The position numbers and the translations under genes are program-made. A stretch of 64,000 nt of DNA, from positions 62,001-126,000 of the forward strand of contig JAMIFM010000023.1 of the NCBI GenBank assembly GCA_035906255.1. The letters are read 5' to 3'. The first letter of the stretch is position 1. Each line of letters opens with the position of its first letter. Below the pieces are notes generated by a model. It was not told where the DNA came from, searched no databases, and saw only the letters and a list, made by a program, of their open reading frames with translations. This DNA comes from SB11 sp035906255. Lineage in GTDB: Bacteria; Bacteroidota; Bacteroidia; UBA8524. Shown in pieces: positions 19,096 to 27,448 of the stretch.

Positions 19096-19524
19096 ATGGA
19101 TACAACACCTTTTGTAATTGAAAGAACACTTAACGCACCCATAAACAGGGTTTGGGAAGCCCTTACTGACAGGGATAAAATGGCGAAATGGTATTTTGAG
19201 CTTGACCGCTTTGAACCTGTTGTGGGGTTTGAATTTAGCTTTACGGGCGGCAGTGAGCAACAAACCTATGTGCACTTGTGCCAAGTAACAGCCGTTGAGT
19301 TTGAAAAGAAGTTAAGCTACACATGGCGCTACGAGGGCTATGCAGGTAATTCGGAAGTGATATTTGAGTTAGTTGCTGAGGGGGATAAAACACATTTAAC
19401 GTTAACACACAAAGGATTGCATTCTTTTGCAGAAAACGGGCCTGATTTTGCAAAAGAATGCTTTGCAGGAGGCTGGACAGAACTTGTGGGCAATCTTTTA
19501 CCCAAGTATGTTGAAACGCCTTAA
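19096..19524 (+). CDS. SRPBCC domain protein (AHSA1-like)
   Basis: A 142-residue START-like protein: FVIERTLNAPINRVWEALTDRDKMAKWYF at its start, then TYVHLCQVTAVEFEKKLSYTWRYEG and the ending LTLTHKGLHSF...AGGWTELVGNLL. Such proteins form a hydrophobic ligand-binding cavity (polyketide-cyclase/AHSA1 fold). It is co-transcribed with the ArsR-type regulator. The ligand is unknown. Confidence 0.9.
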   Translation: MDTTPFVIERTLNAPINRVWEALTDRDKMAKWYFELDRFEPVVGFEFSFTGGSEQQTYVHLCQVTAVEFEKKLSYTWRYEGYAGNSEVIFELVAEGDKTHLTLTHKGLHSFAENGPDFAKECFAGGWTELVGNLLPKYVETP

Positions 19525-19551
19525 GAAATTGGCTCACACATAAATAAAAAA

Positions 19552-19577
19552 GCCTGTTAGCATCCCTGCTCACAGGC
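19552..19577 (-). terminator. possible terminator between convergent genes
   Basis: A stem of GCCTGT/ACAGGC and AGC/GCT with one mismatch and a 6-base loop, followed on the minus strand by a T-run. It lies 227 bases beyond the stop of the minus-strand gene at 19804 and 28 bases after the plus-strand SRPBCC stop. Bases 19578-19803 hold nothing I recognise. Confidence 0.5.
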
Positions 19578-19803
19578 CGTGTGGAAATTTAAACTACCCT
19601 ATTCCACTATTGTTTTGCCAATGAATTCTTTTCTATTTAATTTAATGCTAAAAGGGCTTGCGCCACATAATAGCATTTAACTGAAAGACTGTTTTTTATA
19701 TAAAAACGTTGCCTGTTGCAAAAGGGTTGGAAAATGTATTGCGGGTTTTTACATTACTATGACGAAACCAAGGTTAATAAGCCCCTTCCCTATTATGCAC
19801 TGA

Positions 19804-20622
19804 TTATTTTACAATTGATATTTTAACCGTAGTGTTATGAAAATTAGCGAAATACATTCCCATCGGTAATTCGCTTAAATTTATTGGGACTCTGCCATTA
19901 TTTATCGTGGCCACTTCAAATGAACAGACTGTACGCCCTTGAATATCTGTTATTGTTAATTGACCACATTGCTCACCTGCAAACACCACCTCAAAATTTC
20001 CATTGTTTGGGTTGGGGAAAACGCTAACCTGCGAGGCTTTAATTTCTTGCACCCCGGTGGTTTGGGTACAATCAACCACAGTGATAACACGCACAAACAC
20101 AGACGAATTTCCCGCACCGTCTGTAGCAGTATAGGTTATGTTGTATTGACCCGCAACAGATACATTAAAACTACCTGTACGCTGAACATTTACAGTAGGG
20201 AAATAATTATCAGTAGCTGAAACGGGAGGCTCAACAAAGTTATTATCATTAAGGCACACCCTAACATTGGTTTGCCCTGATAATAATGGAGCGTACCTGT
20301 CGGTAACAATTACTATACGTTTTGCAGTTGCTGGCCCCCCTTGCCCGTCAGTAACCGAATAGTTCACCTCATAGTTTCCGAATATGTCTTCTTTCACCCC
20401 AATTTGCACTGTTATTGAAGCTGTAATATTGTTTCCGTTTCCGTCAACAGCAGTTGCACCAAGGTCGGTGTAGGGGGTATTAACATCATGGTACAAAGGA
20501 TTATCGCCGATAATGGTTATAACCGGAGTTGCCAACAATGTTGTTGCAGAGGCTGCTACAAAACACAAAAAAATAAAAGTGTGCTTTAGCATGAATTTTA
20601 ATGGTAAAAATTTAGGGTTCAT
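19804..20622 (-). CDS. secreted Ig-like (DUF5011) protein with T9SS sorting domain
   Basis: A 272-residue secreted protein. A signal peptide (about MLKHTFIFLCFVAASA) begins at either 20622 or the in-frame ATG at 20592, which gives the more compact signal. The body has a DUF5011-type Ig-like unit (PVITIIGDNPLYHDVNTPY...YTDLGATAVDG, ending VNYSVTDGQGG) and a second, similar unit ending YTATDGAGNSS. The last 75 residues form a T9SS type A sorting domain: VSVFPNPNNGNFEV, LTITDIQGR, LSELPMGMYFANF. It should be exported and attached to the cell surface. Ligand unknown. Confidence 0.82.
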   Translation of the reverse strand: MNPKFLPLKFMLKHTFIFLCFVAASATTLLATPVITIIGDNPLYHDVNTPYTDLGATAVDGNGNNITASITVQIGVKEDIFGNYEVNYSVTDGQGGPATAKRIVIVTDRYAPLLSGQTNVRVCLNDNNFVEPPVSATDNYFPTVNVQRTGSFNVSVAGQYNITYTATDGAGNSSVFVRVITVVDCTQTTGVQEIKASQVSVFPNPNNGNFEVVFAGEQCGQLTITDIQGRTVCSFEVATINNGRVPINLSELPMGMYFANFHNTTVKISIVK

Positions 20623-20803
20623 ATAAACATTGAATTAATTTTTGTCAATTAATAAACTAATACAAAGTTTAAAAACGACAGCTTAAAACCCCAATAAACA
20701 AAGTAATTTTAACGCCATAATAATCTGATAATCAAATTACAAAAACCACCCAACCCATTACAAGAAACGCACGTAATAGGAATGTAAATTATATAAAAAC
20801 AAA

Positions 20804-22672
20804 TTAATATTGTTGCTGCTGATAATCAAGCACATCCTGAGGAATGTCTTTGATGTTATCCCCACGCAGGCGACGGAAACGTTTGCGGGCTTCGACGGTG
20901 TGCAAACTTCCGGGGTAATCAAGCATCAGCTTTTCGTATAATTCTTTGGCCTTTTCTTTATCCTCTAATTGCCTTTCGTACAATTCGGCTGCTTCAAAAA
21001 GGGCATTATCGGCTAATATATCGTAGCTAAAGCCTGTATATACCTCACTGTAATAAGCCAATGCCTCTTTAAACATTTTCTTTTTGGCATATACACGGGC
21101 TTTGCTTAGCAATACTTCATCATTTAATGAGTGGGTGGGGTATTTTATCTTAATGCTGTCTAACTTTTGCAGGGCTAAATCAGGAGCATTACGCAACAAC
21201 AGCAAATTGGCTTCCGCATACAACATCAATGCACTGTCATCACCTTCTTCAAACCCGTAGTTATCCTGTATCACCATGCTTAATTCGATGGCGTTGTTAG
21301 AAATCAGGTGACTGGTTGCCGATTTAAGCACATCCAATTGTGCCTGTGCCCACTCAAACTCACCTTTATAAAATGATAAACGGGCATTACGAAATTTTGC
21401 TTCCTGCCCCAACGGCTCATCCTTAAAATCTTTATCCACCTGTCCGTATAAGAGTTGGGCTTCCCAAATATCACCCCACACAAGATACGCATCGCCAAGC
21501 TCCAGCTTACACTCTGCCGTAAACGATTTATTCATGCGGGGTATCTCAATAGCGCGCCGTAACAATTCAATGGCCAGTACTGGTTTATCAAAGTAATAGT
21601 TATACAAGTGTGCCAATTGGCGCATTGCAGGTGCCGAAATATAATTCTCACCCACTTCGGCTATAAAATCTTTGTAGTTCTTTTCGGTTTCGGTTATAAA
21701 CGCTGCATCGTACTCTCCTGTTTCGGTTATTTTTTTATAACTCACCGTTAGCAAGCCGTTGCGGGCATCTAAGTAAAAAATCTTATCAGTGCCTAAACCA
21801 ATAATGTACTTATAACATTCAACTGCTACGTCCAACGCATCGTTGGTAATGGCAAGCTCCGCCAGTTCAATCATGCGCCTGCCGTCTTCCTTATTCCGTT
21901 TATCCAATGCACGGAATTGAAGAAACGCCCCATAAAAATCCTTTTGCTGCACCAACAGCCACAGCAGCATCTCAGTATATACTCCGTCAGGAGCTTTTTG
22001 TATGCGGGTCAGTATTTCTTTTTTCAGCAGTTTCCAATCTTCATCGTTGGTAAAGCGGTCTAAAAAATTGTTTTGTACAGCTGTTATCTCCTCGGGAAAA
22101 ACAGAAAGATGGTTCAGGTACTCTGCAATCATCCGTTCCTTGTTTCCTGTCTTCAAATACAACGAGCCTAAATCCAACGCCATAATGTTGTTATCGCTAT
22201 ACAACTTACGGGCTTTCTCAATGGTTTTTATCGCCCACGGATAAAGGTCGCGTTTTACAAAGGCATTGGTAAGTGCTGCTATCTCTTCTTGTGCAGGCTC
22301 TTTTCCCATTTTTTTCAAACAGCCTTCGTATTCATCTTCCGCATCCTTTTGCTCCCCTTTCTTTTCATACACAAATCCTAAATCAACCCTGTAATACGGA
22401 TTATCAGGATAGCGTTTCTTCTGCTTCTTTACCGCTTTTTCTGCCTTGTCAAACTCTTTCAGTTTAAAGTAACAGGTAAGTAGATTATCATAGTAGTAAG
22501 GCGATTGGGTGGACTTATCCAACAGCTTCTCGTATAAAACAGCCGCTTTATCAAACTCACCATTGGCAAAGTATTGGGCAGCCAGTGCTTCATCGGCATT
22601 GTCTTGGGCATACATACCGGTATAGCCGATGGCCAGTAGCAACAAAAGAGATATTTTTTTCAGCAAGTGCAT
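20804..22672 (-). CDS. secreted tetratricopeptide-repeat protein
   Basis: A 622-residue protein with a signal peptide (MHLLKKISLLLLLAIGYTGMYAQ) and TPR units along its length, for example AAQYFANGEFDKAAVLYEKL, NLLTCYFKLKEFDKAEKAV, ARVYAKKKMFKEALAYYSEV and ALFEAAELYERQLEDKEKAK. The spacing and the C-terminal LDYPGSLHTVEARKRFRRL resemble periplasmic TPR scaffolds of Bacteroidota. No catalytic domain is visible. Probably a periplasmic protein-protein scaffold. It stands divergent from the flippase gene at 22870. Confidence 0.82.
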   Translation of the reverse strand: MHLLKKISLLLLLAIGYTGMYAQDNADEALAAQYFANGEFDKAAVLYEKLLDKSTQSPYYYDNLLTCYFKLKEFDKAEKAVKKQKKRYPDNPYYRVDLGFVYEKKGEQKDAEDEYEGCLKKMGKEPAQEEIAALTNAFVKRDLYPWAIKTIEKARKLYSDNNIMALDLGSLYLKTGNKERMIAEYLNHLSVFPEEITAVQNNFLDRFTNDEDWKLLKKEILTRIQKAPDGVYTEMLLWLLVQQKDFYGAFLQFRALDKRNKEDGRRMIELAELAITNDALDVAVECYKYIIGLGTDKIFYLDARNGLLTVSYKKITETGEYDAAFITETEKNYKDFIAEVGENYISAPAMRQLAHLYNYYFDKPVLAIELLRRAIEIPRMNKSFTAECKLELGDAYLVWGDIWEAQLLYGQVDKDFKDEPLGQEAKFRNARLSFYKGEFEWAQAQLDVLKSATSHLISNNAIELSMVIQDNYGFEEGDDSALMLYAEANLLLLRNAPDLALQKLDSIKIKYPTHSLNDEVLLSKARVYAKKKMFKEALAYYSEVYTGFSYDILADNALFEAAELYERQLEDKEKAKELYEKLMLDYPGSLHTVEARKRFRRLRGDNIKDIPQDVLDYQQQQY

Positions 22673-22869
22673 GTATTGCTCAATACTTTTAGTAAACGCA
22701 AAGTAAAACCAAGATATTTTAAATTATCGGTTTGTAGTTTAACTGTGTGAAATTTTTGACTAAACGTTTTTAATCCTCACACTTTGGGACACTATTTGCA
22801 AGTATGTGCAGCGGTGCTTCACCCAAACCGTATAATATCACTATTTTCGCAGGCTAAAACTGTGCCCGT

Positions 22870-24348
22870 TTGAGCGTTTTAAAAAAATTAGCCGGAGAAA
22901 CTGCCATTTATGGAATACCCACTATTGTGGGCAGGCTGGTTAATTTTTTGCTGGTACCGTTATACACCGACCTGTTTGCTCCTGCTGAATATGGTATTGT
23001 GAGCAATATGTATGCGTATGCCAGTTTTTTTAATGTGTTGTTTACGTATGGTATGGAAACTACGTTTTTCCGTTTTGCCAATGAGCAGCCCGAAAACGAC
23101 AAGGTGTATTCAACCGCTTATAACTCGGTAATTATTACCACCCTCTTTTTTCTGTTCATCGCTGTTTTGTTTAAACAGCCGATAGCCGACTGGATGGAGA
23201 TAGGCAACTACCCCCAATACTTTTTATGGTTTGCTCTCATATCAGGCTTGGATGCGTTGGTGGCTCTGCCGTTTGTGAAACTGAGGCAAATGGGCAAAGC
23301 CAAGCGGTACGCGTTGGTAAAAACCATTAATATGTTTACCAACATAGGGCTTAATTTATTCTTTTTAGTAGCGTGCCCGTACTTGATAAAAGAGGGCTGG
23401 ACGTGGATTGAGGTGATTTACAAACCTGAAGTGGGAATTGGCTACATTTTTATCTCAAACCTGATTGCCAGTATTATCACTTGGCCGTTGGTATATCCTG
23501 AAAACCTGCAATTTAATTTTGGGTTTGATACCGCGCTTTGGAAACGAATGATTATTTATGCCCTGCCCTTACTGTTTGTGGGGTTTGCTGGGATGATAAA
23601 CGAAACGCTTGACCGTATTTTGCTGATGAAGCTATTGCCCGCAGATAGGGCTGAATACGATTCGGGGATTTACGGGGCTTGTTATAAACTGAGCATATTA
23701 ATGACCATTTTTATACAGGCCTACCGCATGGCTGCTGAACCTTTTTTGTTTGCCCGCTCGCGGGGTGAGGGGGCAGAGAAGATGTATGCCAAGCTGATGA
23801 ATTATTTTGTGATTGTTTGTGCCCTTATCTTCCTGTTGGTATCGTTCAATTTGCAGTTTTTTGCCGATTTATTCCTCAGCAAAAAAGAGTACCATGTTGG
23901 GCTGCATATTGTACCTATATTGCTATTGGCCAATATGTTTTTGGGTATCTATTTTAACCTTTCCATCTGGTATAAACTGGCTGATAAAACCCTTATCGGC
24001 TCATACATTTCAGTAGCGGCAGCGGCACTAACTATTGTATTAAACATCACTCTAATCCCGGTTATCGGATACGAAGGGTCAGCATGGGCCACACTTATTG
24101 CCTATTTGTTTATGATGATTTTGTGCTATGCAACGGGTAAAAAGTACTTCCCTATCCCCTACCAGCTTACCAAACTATATGCACTGCTGCTTTGCATGGC
24201 CGTGTTTTATATTTTTCACGAAATTCTTAAATACCAATACCAGCACGTAAACATGGTTGTTGGCATTGTATTGATGCTTATTTATAGTGCTTTAGCATTG
24301 GGTATTGAGCGTTACGGCCTGCTTACTAAAATTGGACTGAAGGAATAG
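22870..24348 (+). CDS. oligosaccharide flippase family protein
   Basis: A 492-residue polytopic membrane protein of the polysaccharide-transporter/MATE-like superfamily. The start MSVLKKLAGETAIYGIPTIV and GRLVNFLLVPLYTDLFAPAEYGI are typical of lipopolysaccharide-exporter-like flippases in Bacteroidota, followed by about fourteen helices. The start codon is TTG; no ATG is close, and a -7-like TATTTTCG lies at 22842-22849. It is the second flippase of the window, away from the main exopolysaccharide cluster and with no glycosyltransferase beside it. Confidence 0.82.
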   Translation: MSVLKKLAGETAIYGIPTIVGRLVNFLLVPLYTDLFAPAEYGIVSNMYAYASFFNVLFTYGMETTFFRFANEQPENDKVYSTAYNSVIITTLFFLFIAVLFKQPIADWMEIGNYPQYFLWFALISGLDALVALPFVKLRQMGKAKRYALVKTINMFTNIGLNLFFLVACPYLIKEGWTWIEVIYKPEVGIGYIFISNLIASIITWPLVYPENLQFNFGFDTALWKRMIIYALPLLFVGFAGMINETLDRILLMKLLPADRAEYDSGIYGACYKLSILMTIFIQAYRMAAEPFLFARSRGEGAEKMYAKLMNYFVIVCALIFLLVSFNLQFFADLFLSKKEYHVGLHIVPILLLANMFLGIYFNLSIWYKLADKTLIGSYISVAAAALTIVLNITLIPVIGYEGSAWATLIAYLFMMILCYATGKKYFPIPYQLTKLYALLLCMAVFYIFHEILKYQYQHVNMVVGIVLMLIYSALALGIERYGLLTKIGLKE

Positions 24349-24501
24349 CCCCCTCGGCAAGCTCGGGGTACTTCGGCAAGCTCAGCGTACCTGCTCTTTC
24401 AAGCGTCATCGCTTGAAAAGGTGCAATCGTGGCGTCACGCCACTAACAACAAAAGCTAAATTTCACAAAACATTTCCAAAGCGTTGACGCTTTGGGGAAC
24501 G
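24349..24501. repeat. triple-hairpin repeat element, copy A (inverted relative to 32.0-32.3 kb)
   Basis: It starts right after the flippase stop. Three palindromes are seen in order: TTTCAAGCG-TCAT-CGCTTGAAA, GTGGCGT-C-ACGCCAC, and CCAAAGCG-TTGA-CGCTTTGG, separated by conserved linkers (for example AACAAAAGCTAAATTTCACA). The complementary strand matches the two tandem copies at 32006-32320 over most of its length. A flanking pair GGCAAGCTCGG / CGGCAAGCTCAG leads into the element. Confidence 0.85.
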
Positions 24502-24509
24502 GGAAACAA

Positions 24510-24533
24510 AAAACCCGCAATGAAGCGGGTTTT
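24510..24533. terminator. rho-independent terminator
   Basis: Perfect 9-bp stem AAAACCCGC / GCGGGTTTT with loop AATGAA, between convergent genes (flippase and PQ-loop protein). A- and T-rich stem ends could serve both strands. Confidence 0.75.
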
Positions 24534-24574
24534 AAGAGTATGCTCTGTTAAAAGTAATGTTTTGTAGTAAGGCG

Positions 24575-25192
24575 TTATCGGGTGGCTTTCACACTTTGGT
24601 AAAAGTAATTGGCCGAACGGTATTTAAGCACGTTTATATATACCAGTGCTGCGGTAGGAAATACTACCAAATTAGGCAGTACTAACAACATATTTTCAGT
24701 TAGGTGTCCGTATGCCAGCCAACTTAAACTGGCAAATGCCATCAGCAAGTAACTAAGTCCTGATACTCCCGTTGCTTCGCGTTGGCGTATCATTTTAAAT
24801 CCTTGGGGTATCACCATAAAACTGGATACTATACCGCCAAAATATCCAAACCCGTCTTTGGGAAGAAAAAAGGCGATACCGGCAAGTCCTGCCGCAAATA
24901 CCAATGAGGTTATAGCAATACGTACTTTGTTTACCCCCGCTTTTTGTACAATAAGTAGTAGAACTATCAGGTTGAACAAAAACAGGAATAAATAAGCCGA
25001 TTGTACAGTAATGTTGGCAGAGAAATAACCAAATAACAGCATAGACAAGCTGCTGAATACCATCAGCACAGTGGTGATGCCTGAAACTGCTTTGGGAAAG
25101 TTAGAAAGATATACTTTGGCCACCTGCGGAATGCTATATACCACAGTTAAAAAAACAGCCAATAATTCAAAAATTGCTTTGGGTTCCATCAC
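24575..25192 (-). CDS. seven-helix SWEET-like PQ-loop protein
   Basis: A 205-residue membrane protein made of two triple-helix PQ-loop/SemiSWEET bundles. The first holds VVYSIPQVAKVYLSN, the second MVIPQGFKMIRQREATGVSG followed by LMAFASLSWLAYG, the family's asparagine/tryptophan-type pocket region. Seven hydrophobic segments are visible: 1-3 in the first half, a linker helix (about 100-118), and 5-7. Bacterial SemiSWEETs usually have one bundle of about 90 residues; this has the 3+1+3 plan of eukaryotic SWEETs. Sugar transport is therefore possible but the substrate is unknown. Confidence 0.78.
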   Translation of the reverse strand: MMEPKAIFELLAVFLTVVYSIPQVAKVYLSNFPKAVSGITTVLMVFSSLSMLLFGYFSANITVQSAYLFLFLFNLIVLLLIVQKAGVNKVRIAITSLVFAAGLAGIAFFLPKDGFGYFGGIVSSFMVIPQGFKMIRQREATGVSGLSYLLMAFASLSWLAYGHLTENMLLVLPNLVVFPTAALVYINVLKYRSANYFYQSVKATR

Positions 25193-25204
25193 GTTTCTTC
25201 AGTA

Positions 25205-25276
25205 AATATTCCTAAACAGCAAATAAATATTCCAAGTATAGTTAGTTAGCCTTTGTAAAAACTACTGTAATATTCC
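25205..25276. promoter_or_regulatory. three direct repeats AATATTCC upstream of PQ-loop gene
   Basis: The octamer AATATTCC occurs at 25205-25212, 25226-25233 and 25269-25276, spaced 21 and 43 bases, that is about two and four helical turns. They lie just upstream of the minus-strand start at 25192, so they may be binding sites for a regulator. No matching regulator is recognisable nearby. The rest of the gap 25193-25469 shows no gene. Confidence 0.4.
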
Positions 25277-25419
25277 TAAATCCAATACGAAGGTATAGCC
25301 ACCTATACTATTGCCGAAGTGGTTTTACACCAGCGGGGTTTATTTTATGTGAGTGGGCACTAATGAGTGATAATCTTCGAGCAATGAGGCTGGTTTTCAG
25401 AAAGGGGTATAAATAAAAA

Positions 25420-25444
25420 CAGCACGGACAAAGTGCCCGTGCTG
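25420..25444 (-). terminator. rho-independent terminator
   Basis: Perfect 8-bp stem CAGCACGG / CCGTGCTG with a T-rich tail on the minus strand, 25 bases past the stop of the minus-strand gene at 25470. Confidence 0.75.
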
Positions 25445-25469
25445 CATATAATTAGGTAAAGTAACCTGT

Positions 25470-26240
25470 TTAGTATTTTTTTAATTCAACGTTAGTGGCG
25501 GTGTTATCAAAACTAATGTGACGGATAGCGTCCAGTACTTCCTCATCCGTCATATAATTCTTTTTAGAATTAAGGCGGTACACTAATGGTATTTCAGCAT
25601 CTTCATTGTGCAGTATCAGCTTCTTAGTTTCGTGCAACGGATAACCCAAACCGCGTTTCACCGTTTCCATGTCTGTTTCACGTTCAATCTGCCGTTTATA
25701 CTTTTTAGAGAAAACGTATTTAAAACCCATACCAATCAACTGCATACCGTTACGCATTTTATAGCTAAGCAGGTGTGCAAGCTCGTGCCCGAAAAAGCCC
25801 ACGCGCATATTAAAATTCAATTTGGCAAGGTGTATTCCTTTATACACCCCTTTACGGTTGTTAATAAAGATTTTATAAGTCCGTTTACTCTTCCGTTTAA
25901 ACACACTTGCCTTTGTGGGCCTTGCCTGCATAGTATGCGACATAATACTCCCCTCAATCTCAATCTTATCAGTATAAAGCTCAGGATAATAAGAAAGGGC
26001 AACAAAAAAAGGCAGTTGCAGGGTATCGGGGATAAACTTGTTTTTGCCGAACAATTGCTTGTACACGGCCAAGCTGTCTTTATAATCCTCTTCTTTAAAA
26101 TAATATTGCGTTACCGTATCAGCTTCATTGGCGGTAGTATCCTTTACCACCGCAAACGTATCTGCTTCAGCCGACATTTGCCCAAACAAAGGAGCAGCAG
26201 CCAGTAAAAAAACAGCACATATAAAGTAAGTAAATTTCAT
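25470..26240 (-). CDS. secreted protein with HExxH metallopeptidase motif
   Basis: A 256-residue exported protein. A signal peptide ends near LFGQ (residue 21). A gluzincin-type motif H152-E-L-A-H156 sits in GFFGHELAHLLSY, and a downstream acidic patch (QIERETDMETVKRGLG, Glu-188/Asp-190) could supply the third zinc ligand. This layout (HELAH followed about 32-34 residues later by E-x-D) is that of many small metallopeptidase-like proteins, including those acting on the cell envelope. I do not recognise the family by name; protease function is inferred from the motif only. Confidence 0.7.
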   Translation of the reverse strand: MKFTYFICAVFLLAAAPLFGQMSAEADTFAVVKDTTANEADTVTQYYFKEEDYKDSLAVYKQLFGKNKFIPDTLQLPFFVALSYYPELYTDKIEIEGSIMSHTMQARPTKASVFKRKSKRTYKIFINNRKGVYKGIHLAKLNFNMRVGFFGHELAHLLSYKMRNGMQLIGMGFKYVFSKKYKRQIERETDMETVKRGLGYPLHETKKLILHNEDAEIPLVYRLNSKKNYMTDEEVLDAIRHISFDNTATNVELKKY

Positions 26241-26279
26241 TCGCTCTGTACTACAAGAATACTTAAATAGACGTAATAA

Positions 26280-26906
26280 TCAGGCACTTTGTAGATGGTC
26301 GCCACAATTTTCCTTCACAATAGTATAACGCCCGTTTTCATACTCCAGTATATACAACCCAAGGTTTCTGTGGCTAAAACGTTCCATTTGCTCCAAAGGA
26401 GTTTCAGTAAGCAGGCATAAAAAACTTTTCATTGCCCGCCCGTGCATACAAATCAATACCGTTTGTTCATCCTCCTGTTGCATAATGTGGTGTATGGCCA
26501 CTTTTTGCCGTTGTTGCAGTTCCAGCGGGTTTTCGCCGTTGGGCACGCGGTGTTCAAGATTGCCCCGTTCCCATTCGCCAATCATCTTCAAATATTCATC
26601 TCTCCAATGAGGGTTGCCCGATTTTCCTTCATAATCACCCCAACGTATCTCATTCAGTTCCGGTAACTGTTCATAAGGTATGCCCTGTTCTTCAATAAAC
26701 CGTTGCACACTTTGGTAAGTGCGTTGCAAAGCCGAAGTATATACTTTATCAAAAGGGGTATCTTTATAAAAATCATAAAACAGTTGTGCTTGCTGGCGGC
26801 CTGTTTCATTTAGTTCACTGTCAACCCCGCTGCCTTGTATAATCCCTAACCTGTTAAACTCAGTTTCACCGTGTCGGGTAATGTAAATTGTTTTTTTATC
26901 AGCCAT
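26280..26906 (-). CDS. histidine phosphatase family protein
   Basis: A 208-residue phosphoglycerate-mutase-like phosphatase. The catalytic RHG motif is in IYITRHGETEFNRLGIIQG, the conserved Arg in KVYTSALQRTYQSVQRF, the acid in ELNEIRWGDYEGK, and the second histidine in ICMHGRAMKSFLCLL. Cytoplasmic. Substrate is not predictable from this; members dephosphorylate sugars, alpha-ribazole or nucleotides. It is divergent from the hotdog thioesterase gene with 74 bases between starts. Confidence 0.87.
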   Translation of the reverse strand: MADKKTIYITRHGETEFNRLGIIQGSGVDSELNETGRQQAQLFYDFYKDTPFDKVYTSALQRTYQSVQRFIEEQGIPYEQLPELNEIRWGDYEGKSGNPHWRDEYLKMIGEWERGNLEHRVPNGENPLELQQRQKVAIHHIMQQEDEQTVLICMHGRAMKSFLCLLTETPLEQMERFSHRNLGLYILEYENGRYTIVKENCGDHLQSA

Positions 26907-26980
26907 TAGTGATTTTTGCCTACTTTTTCTCTTAAGGTGGTAAAAATAACACCTTGAATTTTAATTGAAAATAAAACCTG

Positions 26981-27448
26981 ATGACAACAAAGTATAAACT
27001 GGATGCCACAACACCTCTTGAACAATTGAACGCATTGAACAAGGGTACAATGGCAGAACATATTGGGATTGAATACGTTGAATTGACCGAGGATTACCTG
27101 AAGGCTCGTATGCCGGTTGACCACCGTACTTGGCAGCCGCTTAAAATGCTGAATGGCGGAGCCAGCCTTGCGCTTGCAGAAACAGTGGGTAGTATGGCCG
27201 CCAACCTTGTGATTGACCGCAACGAATACGTGGCGTTGGGGCTGGATATAAATGCCAACCACCTGAAAGCAGCAATGACGGGCTTTGTATATGGCATCGC
27301 CCGTCCGTACCACGTGGGTAAAAGTACCCAAGTGTGGGAGATACGGATTGAGGACGAAGAGGGTAATTTAACCTGCATCAGCAGGCTTACGATGTCGAAC
27401 GTGAAGATAAACGGAGAGGCTAAATATGCCCGAAAGGTTGAAATTTAA
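26981..27448 (+). CDS. menI: hotdog-fold thioesterase, probable MenI (DHNA-CoA hydrolase)
   Basis: A 155-residue PaaI-type hotdog thioesterase: GTMAEHIGIEYVELTEDYLK, MPVDHRTWQPLKMLNGGAS with the catalytic Gly-Gly-Ala/Glu region LALAETVGSMAA, and LGLDINANHLKAAMTGFVYG. The next gene (isochorismate synthase) starts 23 bases before this one ends, so they are co-translated. That pairing points to the menaquinone pathway, where MenI splits 1,4-dihydroxy-2-naphthoyl-CoA. Family assignment is firm; the MenI role rests on the neighbour. Confidence 0.8.
   Translation: MTTKYKLDATTPLEQLNALNKGTMAEHIGIEYVELTEDYLKARMPVDHRTWQPLKMLNGGASLALAETVGSMAANLVIDRNEYVALGLDINANHLKAAMTGFVYGIARPYHVGKSTQVWEIRIEDEEGNLTCISRLTMSNVKINGEAKYARKVEI

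Noticed and set aside
25608..26207. 199-residue plus-strand frame opposite the HExxH gene
   Set aside because: The minus-strand frame has a signal peptide and HExxH motif; the plus frame is low-information, His/Phe-rich shadow coding.
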